From: Bog-375 sp049587755
Lineage (GTDB): Bacteria; Acidobacteriota; Terriglobia; Bryobacterales; Bryobacteraceae
DNA length: 64,000 nt
Assembly (NCBI GenBank): GCA_049587755.1
Contig: JBAVEN010000002.1
Location: 9,474 to 73,473, forward strand
Direction: 5' to 3'
The notes beneath the pieces are model-generated. The model saw only the letters and a program-made list of their open reading frames with translations. It ran no database searches and had not been told where the DNA came from. Position 1 is the first letter of the stretch, and every line of letters begins with the position of its first letter. Position numbers and translations under genes: made by a program. Positions 17,201 through 26,292 of this stretch are shown here, in pieces.

Positions 17201-17919
17201 TGCGTTCCCTGGTTGCCTGGGTCGAGCAGGTTCGCGCCGTCCGAGGTCATGGTCACAGCGCCATTGGCCTGTGTGCCATTCGCGGAAAACTGGCCGATCG
17301 GTCCATTGTTGATCTGGGTCGTGTAGCTGTTCCACATGCTTTGGTTCAGACCGCCGGTCATGGCCATGCCGGGCATGATCTTCATCAGCTCGGCCGCGTC
17401 GCGGCCGACGATCGAAAGATCGGTGATCATGGTCTGATTCAAGGTCTGGCTGGCTTGTGGCGAATCGATGGGGACCGCCACATCGCCGGTGGCCACGATT
17501 TCAATCTGCTCCTTGGTCGTGGCAACCTGTAACGTGATGGTCGGAATGCCCACCGCCGCGCCCTGCGTTACAACGATGTGCTCAATCTCATAGGTCTGAA
17601 GACCCGGAGCCGAAACCGTCACCGAGTAACTGCCGGGCAGCACCGTCGGGAAACTAAAGATGCCGGAGCCGTTGGTGACGCCGTCGAACGTGTTGTTGTT
17701 GGCTTCGTTCTTCAGCACCACTTTGGCGCCTGGAATCACAGCGCCCGACTTATCGGCTACTGTGCCGGCGATAGAACCGGCCGCGTGCTGCGCGAGGGCC
17801 GGCAATTGACAAAGGATGAGGACTGCGACTAGCAGCCCAAATAAAATGAGGTTCGTGGCTCGGCCCCTACACCCCTGTAGGGCCGGACCCCTTGCCTTTG
17901 GATTATACGTGTAACCCAT
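14236..17919 (-). CDS. TonB-dependent receptor-like outer membrane protein with carboxypeptidase-regulatory domain
   Basis: A 1227-residue outer-membrane protein of the Oar/TonB-type group abundant in Acidobacteria. A signal segment (about residues 24-43) is followed by a CarboxypepD_reg-like domain: GSIAGTVADKSGAVIPGAKV, then GIFSFPTVLPGSYSVTVSAPG. A plug-like region follows at about 120-260 (VGRDAAELMKIMPGM), then a long beta-strand-rich barrel ending in LKYNF with a terminal Phe, as expected for BAM-assembled barrels. It probably imports large ligands in a TonB-dependent way. It is divergent from the GH16-GH3 enzyme gene, hinting at beta-glucan products as ligand; that link is inference. 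A terminator follows. Confidence 0.88.
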   Translation of the reverse strand: MGYTYNPKARGPALQGCRGRATNLILFGLLVAVLILCQLPALAQHAAGSIAGTVADKSGAVIPGAKVVLKNEANNNTFDGVTNGSGIFSFPTVLPGSYSVTVSAPGLQTYEIEHIVVTQGAAVGIPTITLQVATTKEQIEIVATGDVAVPIDSPQASQTLNQTMITDLSIVGRDAAELMKIMPGMAMTGGLNQSMWNSYTTQINNGPIGQFSANGTQANGAVTMTSDGANLLDPGNQGTQTANINQNQVAEVSILTSAYDASFAKGPVTFQAYGKSGSAQFHGQAYLYTRNGDFNAIDSYDKSQGLKPISDSFYYPGGDFGGPVLIPGSKFNRNRDKLFFYGAYEYMKQQPAGSSYQFVIPTAQMQQGNFSPAYLASWGPGFANSHSNGAVVPCVNGTNTGAGCGSLTNIVGGMIPQSLIDPNSLAYLKTFPAPNENPTSNGSGSNYDYFLGPPVNRWELRLRGDYNISDKTKLYFSWNHQHEIDQSPFYLWWWGSPATLPYPSPQIATQLANVYSANLVHVFSPTLTNELVFADAVFDNPSILTQPSAVDPSKLNFSYTGFFKNPFTPQLPDLYGWNNATAGYYSQQYGTVFKGSQNTFGKDSATPNISDNVNYVVGKHTLKVGFYWDYAQNYQSDAGAGSTMGIAEFDPWNATTTGNPLADEVIAHADSFGQANGAVTNNFKYYTYGFYVNDSWKAGRRLTLTLGIRFDHLGNWVEANCPGLPLGTQQISPCPGLAVWDPATYVNSASSTIPWDGLSWHAINSAIPMSGFPSKPLFALPRVGAAYDIFGDGKTVVRGGIGLYRYQIAYNSASSGAFSAPVNVETLYTTWGCCVGWNNFAAYAPGSGVAGSGSGASGIMQMNDERVPYTWTYNVTIDQRLPGRSVLELQYTGNHSYDELNQSNNGNLSNLDVVPLGGFFQPDPLTGAPGATINQPEPTNFGTNDYYPLHFYTGMTLVSHGSYSNYNGFIVSWQKQTGRVTFTTNYTFSKVLGVRDGETVNGNGDGYDVWPYNFAANYGVLAWDHTQIFNAAYVFNLPSPVKGNAFAGGVVNGWVLSGITQLQSGAPIQPNTQGDLNVNWPANFSASTELGTNAVQLTPLLTCDPRKGGGKYFNPACFTPPPPGMEGDIVWPYIKGPAFFNSDLAIYKRFAFKEHQRVELRFSAFNFLNHALPQFGVGGSNDINLNFAMPGTNAFSSTNVNTHTSGNPYYDSNGVRRVVEFALKYNF

Positions 17920-18499
17920 TTAGCGAGATCTCCTCTTTGTTTCGCTTCTATACACCAAACTCACGCTAGTTTCGCGCTTCTGCACAACGGCAGAACGAGA
18001 CTCTAACGCTCTAATACCTGAAAACCCTGTCCGCAGCAGAATATTACGTTTCAACCACCATGTCAAGGGTGTTAATCCTTGGCGGTCAAAAGGATCGGCG
18101 GTGGACGTTTCTGCGCCCGGTTTCGGCCCGCCGCCACCCTCCGAAACGATACAAAAAATGGAATAAAACTGGTGAATCTGAGTCTGAGGGTTCCATTTAT
18201 CGGAGATTGGGGTCCGTTATCGGGCGATCGCGGTTCGTCACGGTGTACACCTGGTACTGGTGTCACTTTTCGTACCAACCAAAACCGGGCTGAATCTTAC
18301 AGATGTTACGGAATTCGGCAAGTCTCTCGATCACCTGGAGTTTAATAGCCAAATGTCTTGGAATCAGCCAACTGGGTCCTGTGCGCGAGGTCGCGGATTC
18401 TGATTTGCGGCCCGCCGTGCCAGAGGACGCGGTTTGGCCCCCGCCGTGCGTGGGCTTGGGGCGCGGCGGGCAAGCTTGAATCTCCGCTGCGATTGATTC
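17920..18499. other. Divergent intergenic region, no gene seen
   Basis: This 580-base region lies between the divergent TonB-type and glucanase genes and should hold both promoters. An AGAGGAG ribosome site for the minus-strand gene lies about a dozen bases from its start. Short frames at 18060-18345 have no coding signature. I see no known operator. Parts (17940-18060, 18120-18360) are richer in A+T than the genes. Confidence 0.5.
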
Positions 18500-21400
18500 A
18501 TGATCAACATGGTTATGCGTCTCCTTTGGGTTACAACCTTAACTTTTTTGACCGCGTTTGCGGCAGCGTCTCAGACGCCCACCGGCTGGCAGCTCGTGTG
18601 GAGCGATGAGTTTAACGGAGCGGCCGGCACGCCGCCCAATCCCGCCAACTGGAACTACGATCTTGGCGGCGGAGGCTGGGGCAACGGCGAAGCCGAAACG
18701 TATACCAGTTCCCCGAACAATGTGTTTCAAGATGGCAACGGCAATTTGGTTATCCGCGCCATCCGCGACGCCAACGGCAATTACACGTCTGCGCGCCTGC
18801 AGACCGGCAGCCCCGGCGCTTCCACGCACACCGCGGATCAGAGCTGGACATATGGCCTGGTGGAAGCCAGAATCAAGCTGCCCTTCGCCCACGCCGTGTG
18901 GCCCGCGTTCTGGATGCTCGGCGAAAACATTGGGACCATCGGCTGGCCTTGGTGTGGCGAAGTCGACATCATGGAGAATTTCGGGACCTACAACAATGTC
19001 AATGATGCGTCCACAAACAACGGGACCGCGCACGGGCCGACCACGCCGGTTGGCTCCGGCAATTACAACGACTACAGCGCCGGAGGCCAGTATACGCTAC
19101 CGCTGGGCGAGACCGTCTACGACGACTATCACGTCTATGCCATTCAGTGGTCGCAGGACTCGGTCGCGTTTTATGTCGATGGCGCTCTCTACTACACGGC
19201 TACGCCGGACAAGGTTCCGCCTGGATATTGGGAGTTCAACAATCCGTTTTACCTGCTGCTGAACGTGGCTATCGGCGGACCCACCACCTTCCTTGGCACG
19301 CCGGATCCCAACGCGCCGTTCCCGAACCAGGACATGCTGGTGGATTATGTGCGCGTCTACCAGCCGGTCAGCGTTACACCCACCACACCCGTCATCACGC
19401 CCTCGGGGATATTGAACGCCGCGTCTTATTTGGGAGACATCGCGCCCGGCAGCCTGGTTTCGTTGTTCGGCAATCAGCTCGCCGATGGCACTTATCAGGA
19501 ATCGCAATTGATCGACAGCAGCGGGAACTTCGTCACCTCGGTGGACAACGTGACCGTGAGCGTCAACGCCGTGAATGCGCCGCTCATCTACGTCAGCCCG
19601 ACGCAAATCAATTTCCAGGTTCCTTGGGAAACTCCGGCCGGCACGGCGGTGAATGTGCAAGTGACGCGCGGCAGCGCGACAAGCAACACCGAGCTGGTTA
19701 CGATTGCATCGGCGGCCTCGCCCTCCATGTTCCTCAACAACTACACGACCGGGGTGGCGTGGATCACCGGCGGCCAGCCGGCGGAAGGCTGCACGGCCTC
19801 GCAGTGCGCGGTCGAGGCGAACAACTACTATACGCTTTGGGCCAACGGGCTGGGGCCGAAAAGCCCGGCCGAGCAGGATGGGGTGGTCTCGGATCCCCTG
19901 AACGCGGTGTGGGTGGTGGGCGGCGCGGCGAGCTGCCAGTTGACGATTGGCGGTATCTCCGCCACGGTGAGTTACTGCGGCGCGGCGCCCGGTGAGATCA
20001 TCGACCAGTTGAACTTCGAATATCCGCAGGGCGTTCCGCCGGGCGCGCCGGTGCAGGCGGTGCTGACCATCAACGGCGCCACTGGAATATTCTGGCTGCC
20101 CGCGCCGGCGGCAACCGCTGCACAACTCTCCGCCGCGAAGATGCTGGCGCAGATGACGCAGGCGCAGAAATTGCAACTGGTGACCGGCGAGGGCGGGCCG
20201 GTTAACAACATACCCGCGTTGCCGAAAGGCGCGGGCGGCTACATCGCTGGCATTCCGTCGCTGGGCATTCCGGCTCTCTATTTTGTCGATGGCAGCCTGG
20301 GAGTGGCCGATGAATCTATGCCATCCACCGCGCTGCCTTCCTCGATCGCCAGCGCCGCCACCTGGGATCTGAGCCTGGCGTATCAGTTCGGAACGGTCAT
20401 CGGCGCCGAGACTAACCTACACGGGATGAACGTGAACCTGGGCGGCAATACCAACATGATTGGCCGCGAGCCGCGCGACGGACGCACCTTCGAGACCAAG
20501 GGCGAAGATCCGATTCTGGCGGGCAAGATCGCCGCTGCCCACGTCGAGGGCGTGCAGAGTCAACACGTGATTGGTTGCGTCAAGCACTATGCGTTCAACG
20601 ACCAGGAGACCGGCCGCACCCAGAGCAATGTCCTCATCGACGACCGCAGCGGCCGTGAAAGCGACTTACTCGCGTTTGAGATTGGCGTTAAGGATGGCGG
20701 CGTGCAGTCGGTAATGTGCTCCTATAACCTGCTGAACGGCACCTGGGCCTGCGAAGACCCATACTTACTCACCCAGGTTCTGAAGAGCGGTTGGGGATTC
20801 ACGGGCTTCGTCATGTCGGACTGGTGGGCGCTGCCCGCGGGGGGCCCCGCTTCGACGACGTGGACTGCGGCGAATGCCGGGCTCGATCAGGAGCAGCCGG
20901 ACGATGCGTTCTTCAGCCCCAGCGCGCTCAATGCAGCCGTGGCGGCCGGCGAGATCCCTCAATCGCGCATCGACGACATGGCCACGCGCGTTCTGAGCGC
21001 CATGTACCAGGTTGGAGTTTTCAATCAGCCCGCCGGCGTCACCACGCTCGATTCCACCACCGTCACCAACGACGAGAACATCGCGCAAAGCGTCGAGGAG
21101 CAGGGCTTGGTGCTGTTGAAGAACTCCGGGATACTGCCGTTGAACGCGGCGCAGGTCGGCTCCATCCTGGTGGTCGGCTCGCACGCCAATCTCGGCGTGA
21201 TTTCCGGCGGCGGTTCGGCGCAGGTGTACCCGACCGAAGGCGCCGTGGCGGTGCCCGGTCAAACCACGCCCGCGGTTCCCGGTTGGTCGCCGGTGATTTG
21301 GGATCCATCTCCGCCCGTTCAGTACATTCGCCAGGCGGCGCCCACCGCCGCGGTGACTTACAACGACGGGACCAGTGCCACCGCAGCGGCAACGCAGGCC

Positions 21401-22252
21401 GCATCTTATAACGTGGTAATCGTGTTCGTCAGCCAGTGGACCAGCGAAGGCATGGACATGCCGAGCCTGAATTTCACCGATTTGATTGACACGACGCCCG
21501 TCGATCAGGACGCGCTGGTGGAAGCGGTGGCAGCGGCCAATCCACACACCATCGTGGTGATGGAAAATGGCGGCGCGCAAGTCATGCCCTGGCTGAGCAG
21601 CGTGAGCGCGGTGCTGGAGGCATGGTTTCCCGGCATACGCGGCGGGCAGGCGATCGCCAATATCCTATTCGGCAGCGTGAACCCTTCGGGCAAGCTGCCG
21701 ATCACGTTTCCGGCCAGCACGGACCAGTTGCCGCGCCCGACGATTCCCGGATCAAACGCTGCGACCACGCCCTTTACGACGGACTACACCATTGAAGGCC
21801 TGAACGTTGGCTATAAGTGGTATGACTCCAAAGGCTACACTCCGGAATTTCCTTTCGGCTTCGGACTGTCTTACACCATCTTCCAGTTTTCCAACGTGGC
21901 GCTGGTGAACAACCTGAATTCGGGTAATCCTAACTTCCAGGTGACGTTCAACCTGACCAACACCGGCTCGGTGGCCGGCGCCGAAGTGGCGCAGGTTTAC
22001 CTGGCGCTGCCGGCCAGCATCAACGAGCCCCCCAAGCGCCTGGTGGGATGGCAGAAGGTTCCCCTCGGCCCCGGCCAGCAGCAGAGCGTGACGGTGGAAG
22101 TGGATGAGAACGATTCTTCGCATCCACTGTCGTACTGGGATACTAACTCGAGCAGTTGGCTGATTGCACCGGGTACTTACACCGTGTATCTGGGTAACTC
22201 GTCGGCGCAGTCCAGCTTGCAAGTGGCCGGAACCTTCCAAATAGGCTCATAG
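18500..22252 (+). CDS. Secreted GH16 - TIGR03437-like - GH3 fusion, probable beta-glucan-degrading enzyme
   Basis: A 1250-residue exported protein. After a signal peptide (to about 24), a GH16 domain (25-292) carries WCGEVDIMEN with the catalytic E-x-D-x-x-E (Glu154, Asp156, Glu159), the laminarinase/lichenase type. Residues ~300-535 match the Solibacter domain TIGR03437: GILNAASYLGDIAPGSLVSL, IYVSPTQINFQVP, YYTLWANGLG, PPGAPVQAVLTING. A GH3 module follows (545-1110) with KHYAFNDQE and the nucleophile region GFVMSDW (Asp774). An FN3-like domain ends it (AEVAQVYLALPAS...). Endo-acting GH16 plus exo-acting GH3 would take beta-1,3(4)-glucan to glucose. Nearby ATGs at 18509 and 18515 are alternative starts. 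Confidence 0.92.
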   Translation: MINMVMRLLWVTTLTFLTAFAAASQTPTGWQLVWSDEFNGAAGTPPNPANWNYDLGGGGWGNGEAETYTSSPNNVFQDGNGNLVIRAIRDANGNYTSARLQTGSPGASTHTADQSWTYGLVEARIKLPFAHAVWPAFWMLGENIGTIGWPWCGEVDIMENFGTYNNVNDASTNNGTAHGPTTPVGSGNYNDYSAGGQYTLPLGETVYDDYHVYAIQWSQDSVAFYVDGALYYTATPDKVPPGYWEFNNPFYLLLNVAIGGPTTFLGTPDPNAPFPNQDMLVDYVRVYQPVSVTPTTPVITPSGILNAASYLGDIAPGSLVSLFGNQLADGTYQESQLIDSSGNFVTSVDNVTVSVNAVNAPLIYVSPTQINFQVPWETPAGTAVNVQVTRGSATSNTELVTIASAASPSMFLNNYTTGVAWITGGQPAEGCTASQCAVEANNYYTLWANGLGPKSPAEQDGVVSDPLNAVWVVGGAASCQLTIGGISATVSYCGAAPGEIIDQLNFEYPQGVPPGAPVQAVLTINGATGIFWLPAPAATAAQLSAAKMLAQMTQAQKLQLVTGEGGPVNNIPALPKGAGGYIAGIPSLGIPALYFVDGSLGVADESMPSTALPSSIASAATWDLSLAYQFGTVIGAETNLHGMNVNLGGNTNMIGREPRDGRTFETKGEDPILAGKIAAAHVEGVQSQHVIGCVKHYAFNDQETGRTQSNVLIDDRSGRESDLLAFEIGVKDGGVQSVMCSYNLLNGTWACEDPYLLTQVLKSGWGFTGFVMSDWWALPAGGPASTTWTAANAGLDQEQPDDAFFSPSALNAAVAAGEIPQSRIDDMATRVLSAMYQVGVFNQPAGVTTLDSTTVTNDENIAQSVEEQGLVLLKNSGILPLNAAQVGSILVVGSHANLGVISGGGSAQVYPTEGAVAVPGQTTPAVPGWSPVIWDPSPPVQYIRQAAPTAAVTYNDGTSATAAATQAASYNVVIVFVSQWTSEGMDMPSLNFTDLIDTTPVDQDALVEAVAAANPHTIVVMENGGAQVMPWLSSVSAVLEAWFPGIRGGQAIANILFGSVNPSGKLPITFPASTDQLPRPTIPGSNAATTPFTTDYTIEGLNVGYKWYDSKGYTPEFPFGFGLSYTIFQFSNVALVNNLNSGNPNFQVTFNLTNTGSVAGAEVAQVYLALPASINEPPKRLVGWQKVPLGPGQQQSVTVEVDENDSSHPLSYWDTNSSSWLIAPGTYTVYLGNSSAQSSLQVAGTFQIGS

Positions 22253-22284
22253 GCGCACGGCTTCAGGGCTCACCCAAAAAGAAA

Positions 22285-22322
22285 TGTCGAGAGGAATCTC
22301 GACACAGCAGGCTCGACAGCCC
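22285..22322. repeat. TCTCGAC hairpin repeat
   Basis: TGTCGAGA-GGAA-TCTCGACA is followed by GCAGGCTCGACAGCCCGCGCCAC. The same two-part arrangement lies at 29714-29757, and the first hairpin also lies in the element at 3773-3794. It sits between the glucanase stop and the peptidase start. Confidence 0.7.
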
Positions 22323-22378
22323 GCGCCACGCTGGCAAGCTGACATGGGGCCGTGGTAAATACGATATGCTGGTTTCCC

Positions 22379-23866
22379 ATGAAACCCGTTGACTTGCTTC
22401 TGTGTGCATTGATGATGGCGCCGGCGATGGCCGGGGCAGCGGATCCGGCGGATGGCGGCGCCATCCGTCCCCAGGTGCAAAAGATCGTGGAGGAAATCTC
22501 CGCGGAGCGCATCCACGACACGATCGCGAAACTGGTGAGCTTCGGCACCCGCAACACGCTGTCGCCTCAGGACGACCCGGAGCACGGAATTGGCGCGGCG
22601 CGGAAGTGGATCTTCGCCGAGTTCCAGAGCTACAGCCCGCGGCTGCAAGTGCGCTACGACCACTGGCGGGTGAAGAAGACCGGGCGCATCTTCAAAGACG
22701 CCGACCTGTATAACGTGATCGCGGTGCTGCCGGGCAAGACGATGCCGGAGGTGGAGGTGGTGGTGAGCGCGCACTACGATTCCATCGACATCGGCAGGGC
22801 GCCGGCGCAACCGGCTGCAGGCGCGAGCGACAACGCGGTGGGCGAACGGTCGCTGAAAGTGGATTGGGCAAAGACCGCGGAGCTGCCCGCTCCGGGCGCC
22901 TGCGACGATGGCAGCGGCATTGCGGCGGTGATGGAGCTGGCGCGGGTGATGAGCCGCTACGAGTTTTCGAAGACGCTGGTCTTCATTGCCTTCGCTGGCG
23001 AAGAGCAGGGGCTGGTGGGCAGCACGCTGGAAGCAGCCAAGGCGAGGCAAGATGGCACCGCCATCGAAGCCGTGCTGAACAACGACATCATTGGCACCGA
23101 CGCGGCGGGCAACGGCCGCACCGGCAACAGCGAGGTGAATGTCTTTAGCGACGACCAGGCCGACAGCCGGCCGCAGGAGCTGGCGCGCTACGTGGAGTGG
23201 GCGGGCGCGCGCTATCTGCCGAGCCTGAAGGTGAGGGTGCAATACGCGCAGGACCGGCTGGGGCGCGGCGGCGACCAGACGCCGTTTCAGCAACAGGGAT
23301 TCAGCGCGGTGCGGATCACCACGCCTAACGAGATATACGCGAACCAGCATCACGAGACCGATACGCTGGAAAACATGTCGGTGCCGTACACCACGCGCGT
23401 GGCCCGGCTGAATGCGGCTGCGACAGCCGCCTTGGCGATGGCGCCGAGGACACCGGACATTTGGATTACAGCGAAGACCAGCAGCGGCAGCGCGACCGAT
23501 GGCGGCAAAGGCGCGGCCGGCGCTACGGCGAAGCCGGCCGAAACCGCGGCGGCAACTTCGCCAGCACCGCCGCGAAAGCTGCCGATGATCTCGCGCGGCA
23601 AAGGCTACGATGCCCTGCTGCGCTGGCATGCGGCGGCCGCGGACCCGAACCTCAAAGGCTATGCGGTGGTGATGAAACCGACGGCGGCGCCGGTCTGGGA
23701 GCAGGAGATTTTCGTCGGCAAGGTTACCGAGTTCACACTCGAGGGAGTGTCGATCGACTCGACCAGGTTCGGCGTCAAGGCGATAGGCAACGACGGTACC
23801 GAGAGTTTGGTGGCAGCTTACGTGTATCCGCCGCGAGCGAAGGTGGAATATAAGACGGAGCAGTAA
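22379..23866 (+). CDS. Secreted M28 family zinc peptidase with C-terminal FN3-like domain
   Basis: A 495-residue exported aminopeptidase-like protein with signal peptide MKPVDLLLCALMMAPAMAGA. The M28 di-zinc ligands are all recognisable: His132/Asp134 in VVVSAHYDS, Asp176 or 177 in ACDDGSG, the Glu pair 208-209 in FAGEEQGLVGS, Asp236 in LNNDIIGTD and His324/325 in NQHHETDT. A Gly/Ala/Thr-rich linker (about 372-400) leads to an FN3-like domain (LLRWHAAAADPNLKGYAVVM...). It is expected to cleave peptides in the periplasm or outside the cell. The start ATG 22379 gives a proper signal peptide; the longer frame reaches upstream into the hairpin zone. Confidence 0.9.
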   Translation: MKPVDLLLCALMMAPAMAGAADPADGGAIRPQVQKIVEEISAERIHDTIAKLVSFGTRNTLSPQDDPEHGIGAARKWIFAEFQSYSPRLQVRYDHWRVKKTGRIFKDADLYNVIAVLPGKTMPEVEVVVSAHYDSIDIGRAPAQPAAGASDNAVGERSLKVDWAKTAELPAPGACDDGSGIAAVMELARVMSRYEFSKTLVFIAFAGEEQGLVGSTLEAAKARQDGTAIEAVLNNDIIGTDAAGNGRTGNSEVNVFSDDQADSRPQELARYVEWAGARYLPSLKVRVQYAQDRLGRGGDQTPFQQQGFSAVRITTPNEIYANQHHETDTLENMSVPYTTRVARLNAAATAALAMAPRTPDIWITAKTSSGSATDGGKGAAGATAKPAETAAATSPAPPRKLPMISRGKGYDALLRWHAAAADPNLKGYAVVMKPTAAPVWEQEIFVGKVTEFTLEGVSIDSTRFGVKAIGNDGTESLVAAYVYPPRAKVEYKTEQ

Positions 23867-24129
23867 GTCGTGGCCGTGGTGCACGCGCTCGTGGGCCACG
23901 TGTGTCGTGAAACAGTATGATGACGTTGGACACACTTCAGGCGTGAGGGGTGAGTAAGAAGTAGAGTTACGTTGCGGGTGGCCGGGGCTTCGCGGACTTT
24001 CGCCGTGCGTTCCGGCCACCCAATGATTCGAGTAGAAACTACGTTGATGAGACGGAAACGCGGGCCGGGCTTCGCTCGGCTGCGCTGATTGACAATCGGA
24101 GCGCTGGATAGCATCCTGCCCCTGCAAAA

Positions 24130-25101
24130 CTAATACCGGTACAGCCAGCGGGCCTTTTCGATTACTTTGGCGGCGTTGGGGAGGAAGGCTTCTTCGAGCG
24201 GCGGACTGAAAGGGACGGGGGTGTCGGGCGCGGTGACGCGGACGATGGGGGCGTCGAGATGCTCGAAGACGCTCTCGGTGATGCTGATGGCGAGCTCGCC
24301 GGCCATGCCGCCGGTGCGCGTGTCTTCGTGCAGCAGAAGCACCTTGGAAGTCTTCTTGACGCTCTCGCAGACGGTGTCGCGATCGAGCGGCAGCAGGGTG
24401 CGCAGATCGACTACTTCAACCGAAATGCCTTCCTGGGCCAGCGTTTCGGCGGCCCCGAGCGCCACCCACAGCATGGCGCCATAGGTGACGATGGTGAGGT
24501 CGCGGCCTTCGCGCGCGATTCTGGCCTTGCCGATGGGGACCGTGAACTCCTCCGCCGGCAGGTCCTCTTTGATGCGGCGGTAGAGGGCCTTGTGCTCGAA
24601 AAAAATCACCGGATCGTTGTCGCGCACGGCGGACTTGATGAGCCCCTTGGCGTCATACGCGGTTGCCGGAGCGACCACTTTCAGGCCGGGCGTTTTGACG
24701 AACCACATCTCGGGGTTCTGCGAATGGAAGGGTCCGCCGTGAATGCCGCCGCCGGAGGGCGCGCGCAGCACCATGGGGACGGCGGCGTTCCATCGATAGC
24801 GGCACTTGGCGCCGAAATTGACAATCTGGTCGAAGCCGCAGGAAATGAAATCGGCGAACTGCATTTCAGCCACAGGGCGCAGGCCCATCAAGCCGGCGCC
24901 GATGGCAGCGCCGACAATGCCGGATTCGGAAATCGGCGTATCCACCACGCGCCGCTCGCCGAAATGCTCGATGAAGCCGGCAGTTACTTTGAACGCGCCG
25001 CCGTAGACACCTATGTCCTCGCCCAGAAGAAACACATTCGGGTCGCGCTCCATCTCCTCCCACAGTCCTTCGCGGATGGCTTCCAAGTAAGTGGTGGGCA
25101 T
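24130..25101 (-). CDS. 2-oxo acid dehydrogenase E1 component, beta subunit
   Basis: The 323-residue beta subunit of a TPP-dependent E1 (pyruvate, branched-chain or acetoin type). Family motifs: FLLGEDIGVYGGAFKVT, VDTPISESGIVGAAIGAG, FADFISCGFDQIVN, RAPSGGGIHGGPFHSQ and LLHEDTRTGGMAGE. FEHKALYRRIKE is closest in style to branched-chain enzymes, but the substrate cannot be fixed. It starts 2 bases after the alpha subunit stop, so the two form an operon. No E2 or E3 gene lies nearby. Confidence 0.92.
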   Translation of the reverse strand: MPTTYLEAIREGLWEEMERDPNVFLLGEDIGVYGGAFKVTAGFIEHFGERRVVDTPISESGIVGAAIGAGLMGLRPVAEMQFADFISCGFDQIVNFGAKCRYRWNAAVPMVLRAPSGGGIHGGPFHSQNPEMWFVKTPGLKVVAPATAYDAKGLIKSAVRDNDPVIFFEHKALYRRIKEDLPAEEFTVPIGKARIAREGRDLTIVTYGAMLWVALGAAETLAQEGISVEVVDLRTLLPLDRDTVCESVKKTSKVLLLHEDTRTGGMAGELAISITESVFEHLDAPIVRVTAPDTPVPFSPPLEEAFLPNAAKVIEKARWLYRY

Positions 25102-25103
25102 AA

Positions 25104-26123
25104 CTACTCGCTATCGTAAACGCCGTCGAGGAGGGTAGCGGGATCGGGATAAGGGCGCTCGTCGGCCCAGGCGACGGCGGCATCCACTTCCTGGCGGACC
25201 TGCGCGTGGAGGGCATCGAGCCCGGCACGATCGTCCCAAGCATGGTCGATTATTTTTTGTTCCAGGCGGACGATGGGGTCGCGCTTGGCCCACTCCTCGA
25301 AAAGGGCGGGCGGAACGTATTCGGCGGCGTCGTGGGCGGAGTGGCCGGTCATGCGGAAGGTTTTGCACTCGAGCAGGTACGGCCCGAGCCCGGCGCGCGC
25401 GTGAGCGACGGCGCGGCCGGTGGCCGCGTGGACGGCGAGCACGTCATTGCCATCGACGATCTCCGCGGGCATGGCGTAAGCCGGGCCGCGGTCCGCCACA
25501 TTAGCGCAGGCCATCTGGCCGCTCAACGGCGTGGAGTAAGCGTACTGATTGTTATTGCAGATGTAGACCACCGGCAGTTTCAAGACGGTGGCCATGTTGA
25601 CGCCCTCATGCCAATCGCCGCGGCTGGTGGCGCCATCGCCGAAGTAACTGAACGCCACCGCATTCGTGCCGCGGTACTTGAGCGCCAGAGCTACTCCGGC
25701 GGCCACGGGCACGGTGGCGGCCAGGGCGCTGATGATGGACACCAGGCCGGCGCCCATATCGCCCATGTGCATGTTGCCGTCGCGGCCGTGGGTGAGGCCA
25801 TCGGCGCGCCCCATGTACTGGGCGAAGATGCGGCCCAGCGGAACGCCGCGGATGAAGAAAGCGGCCATATCGCGATGGCTGGGCAGGAGCACGTCATCGG
25901 GGAGCGAATGGAGGGCGCTGCCGACGGGGATGGCTTCCTGGCCGCGGCCCACGTAGACGCCGCCCAGAATCTTGCCCTGGCGGTAGAGTTTGCGCTCGAT
26001 GCGATCCTCGGTTTCGCGCATCAGCGACATGTAATATAAGCAGCGCCGCGCGAGATCGGCCTCCGTGGCAGACTCGTCCGCGCCACGCTGGGACTGGGTG
26101 GGGATAGTGGGAGCGGTGCTCAT
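25104..26123 (-). CDS. 2-oxo acid dehydrogenase E1 component, alpha subunit
   Basis: A 339-residue protein. It carries the TPP-binding motif GDG...NN: FSYFGDGATSRGDWHEG with VVYICNNNQYAYSTP about 30 residues on. The conserved loop HGRDGNMHMG and the RMTGHSAHDAAEYVP region follow. With the beta subunit it decarboxylates a 2-oxo acid and passes the acyl group to an E2 lipoyl domain. I start at ATG 26123 (MSTAPTIPTQ); a longer open frame upstream lacks family similarity. Confidence 0.92.
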   Translation of the reverse strand: MSTAPTIPTQSQRGADESATEADLARRCLYYMSLMRETEDRIERKLYRQGKILGGVYVGRGQEAIPVGSALHSLPDDVLLPSHRDMAAFFIRGVPLGRIFAQYMGRADGLTHGRDGNMHMGDMGAGLVSIISALAATVPVAAGVALALKYRGTNAVAFSYFGDGATSRGDWHEGVNMATVLKLPVVYICNNNQYAYSTPLSGQMACANVADRGPAYAMPAEIVDGNDVLAVHAATGRAVAHARAGLGPYLLECKTFRMTGHSAHDAAEYVPPALFEEWAKRDPIVRLEQKIIDHAWDDRAGLDALHAQVRQEVDAAVAWADERPYPDPATLLDGVYDSE

Positions 26124-26263
26124 CGGGCGCGCCTCACGGTACGTTGCAACGGCTAGTATAGCGCCTTTGCGGGGGCTGGCCGGGCGGAAGGGAATGAGGC
26201 CAACCGGGCGGAACAGAGCCTGCTCCGGAAGGGCGGAAACAGCGTCGCGCACGGCTCGCGCAT

Positions 26264-26288
26264 GGTGGTTGGTAGGTCCCCGACCACT
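26264..26288. repeat. Short hairpin related to the CCCCG-loop repeat
   Basis: GGTAGGTCCCCGACCACT near the stop of the VWFA gene resembles the GGCAGGT-CCCCG-ACCTGCC hairpin at 578 and 6610 but with a shorter stem (GGTC... paired with GACC). It again abuts a gene 3' end. Confidence 0.4.
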
Positions 26289-26292
26289 AAAG

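Noticed and set aside
14311..17532. Long plus-strand frames of 444 and 467 codons
   Set aside because: They are antisense to the TonB-type gene, show no family motif and have the Val/Arg/Gly-rich composition of shadow frames.
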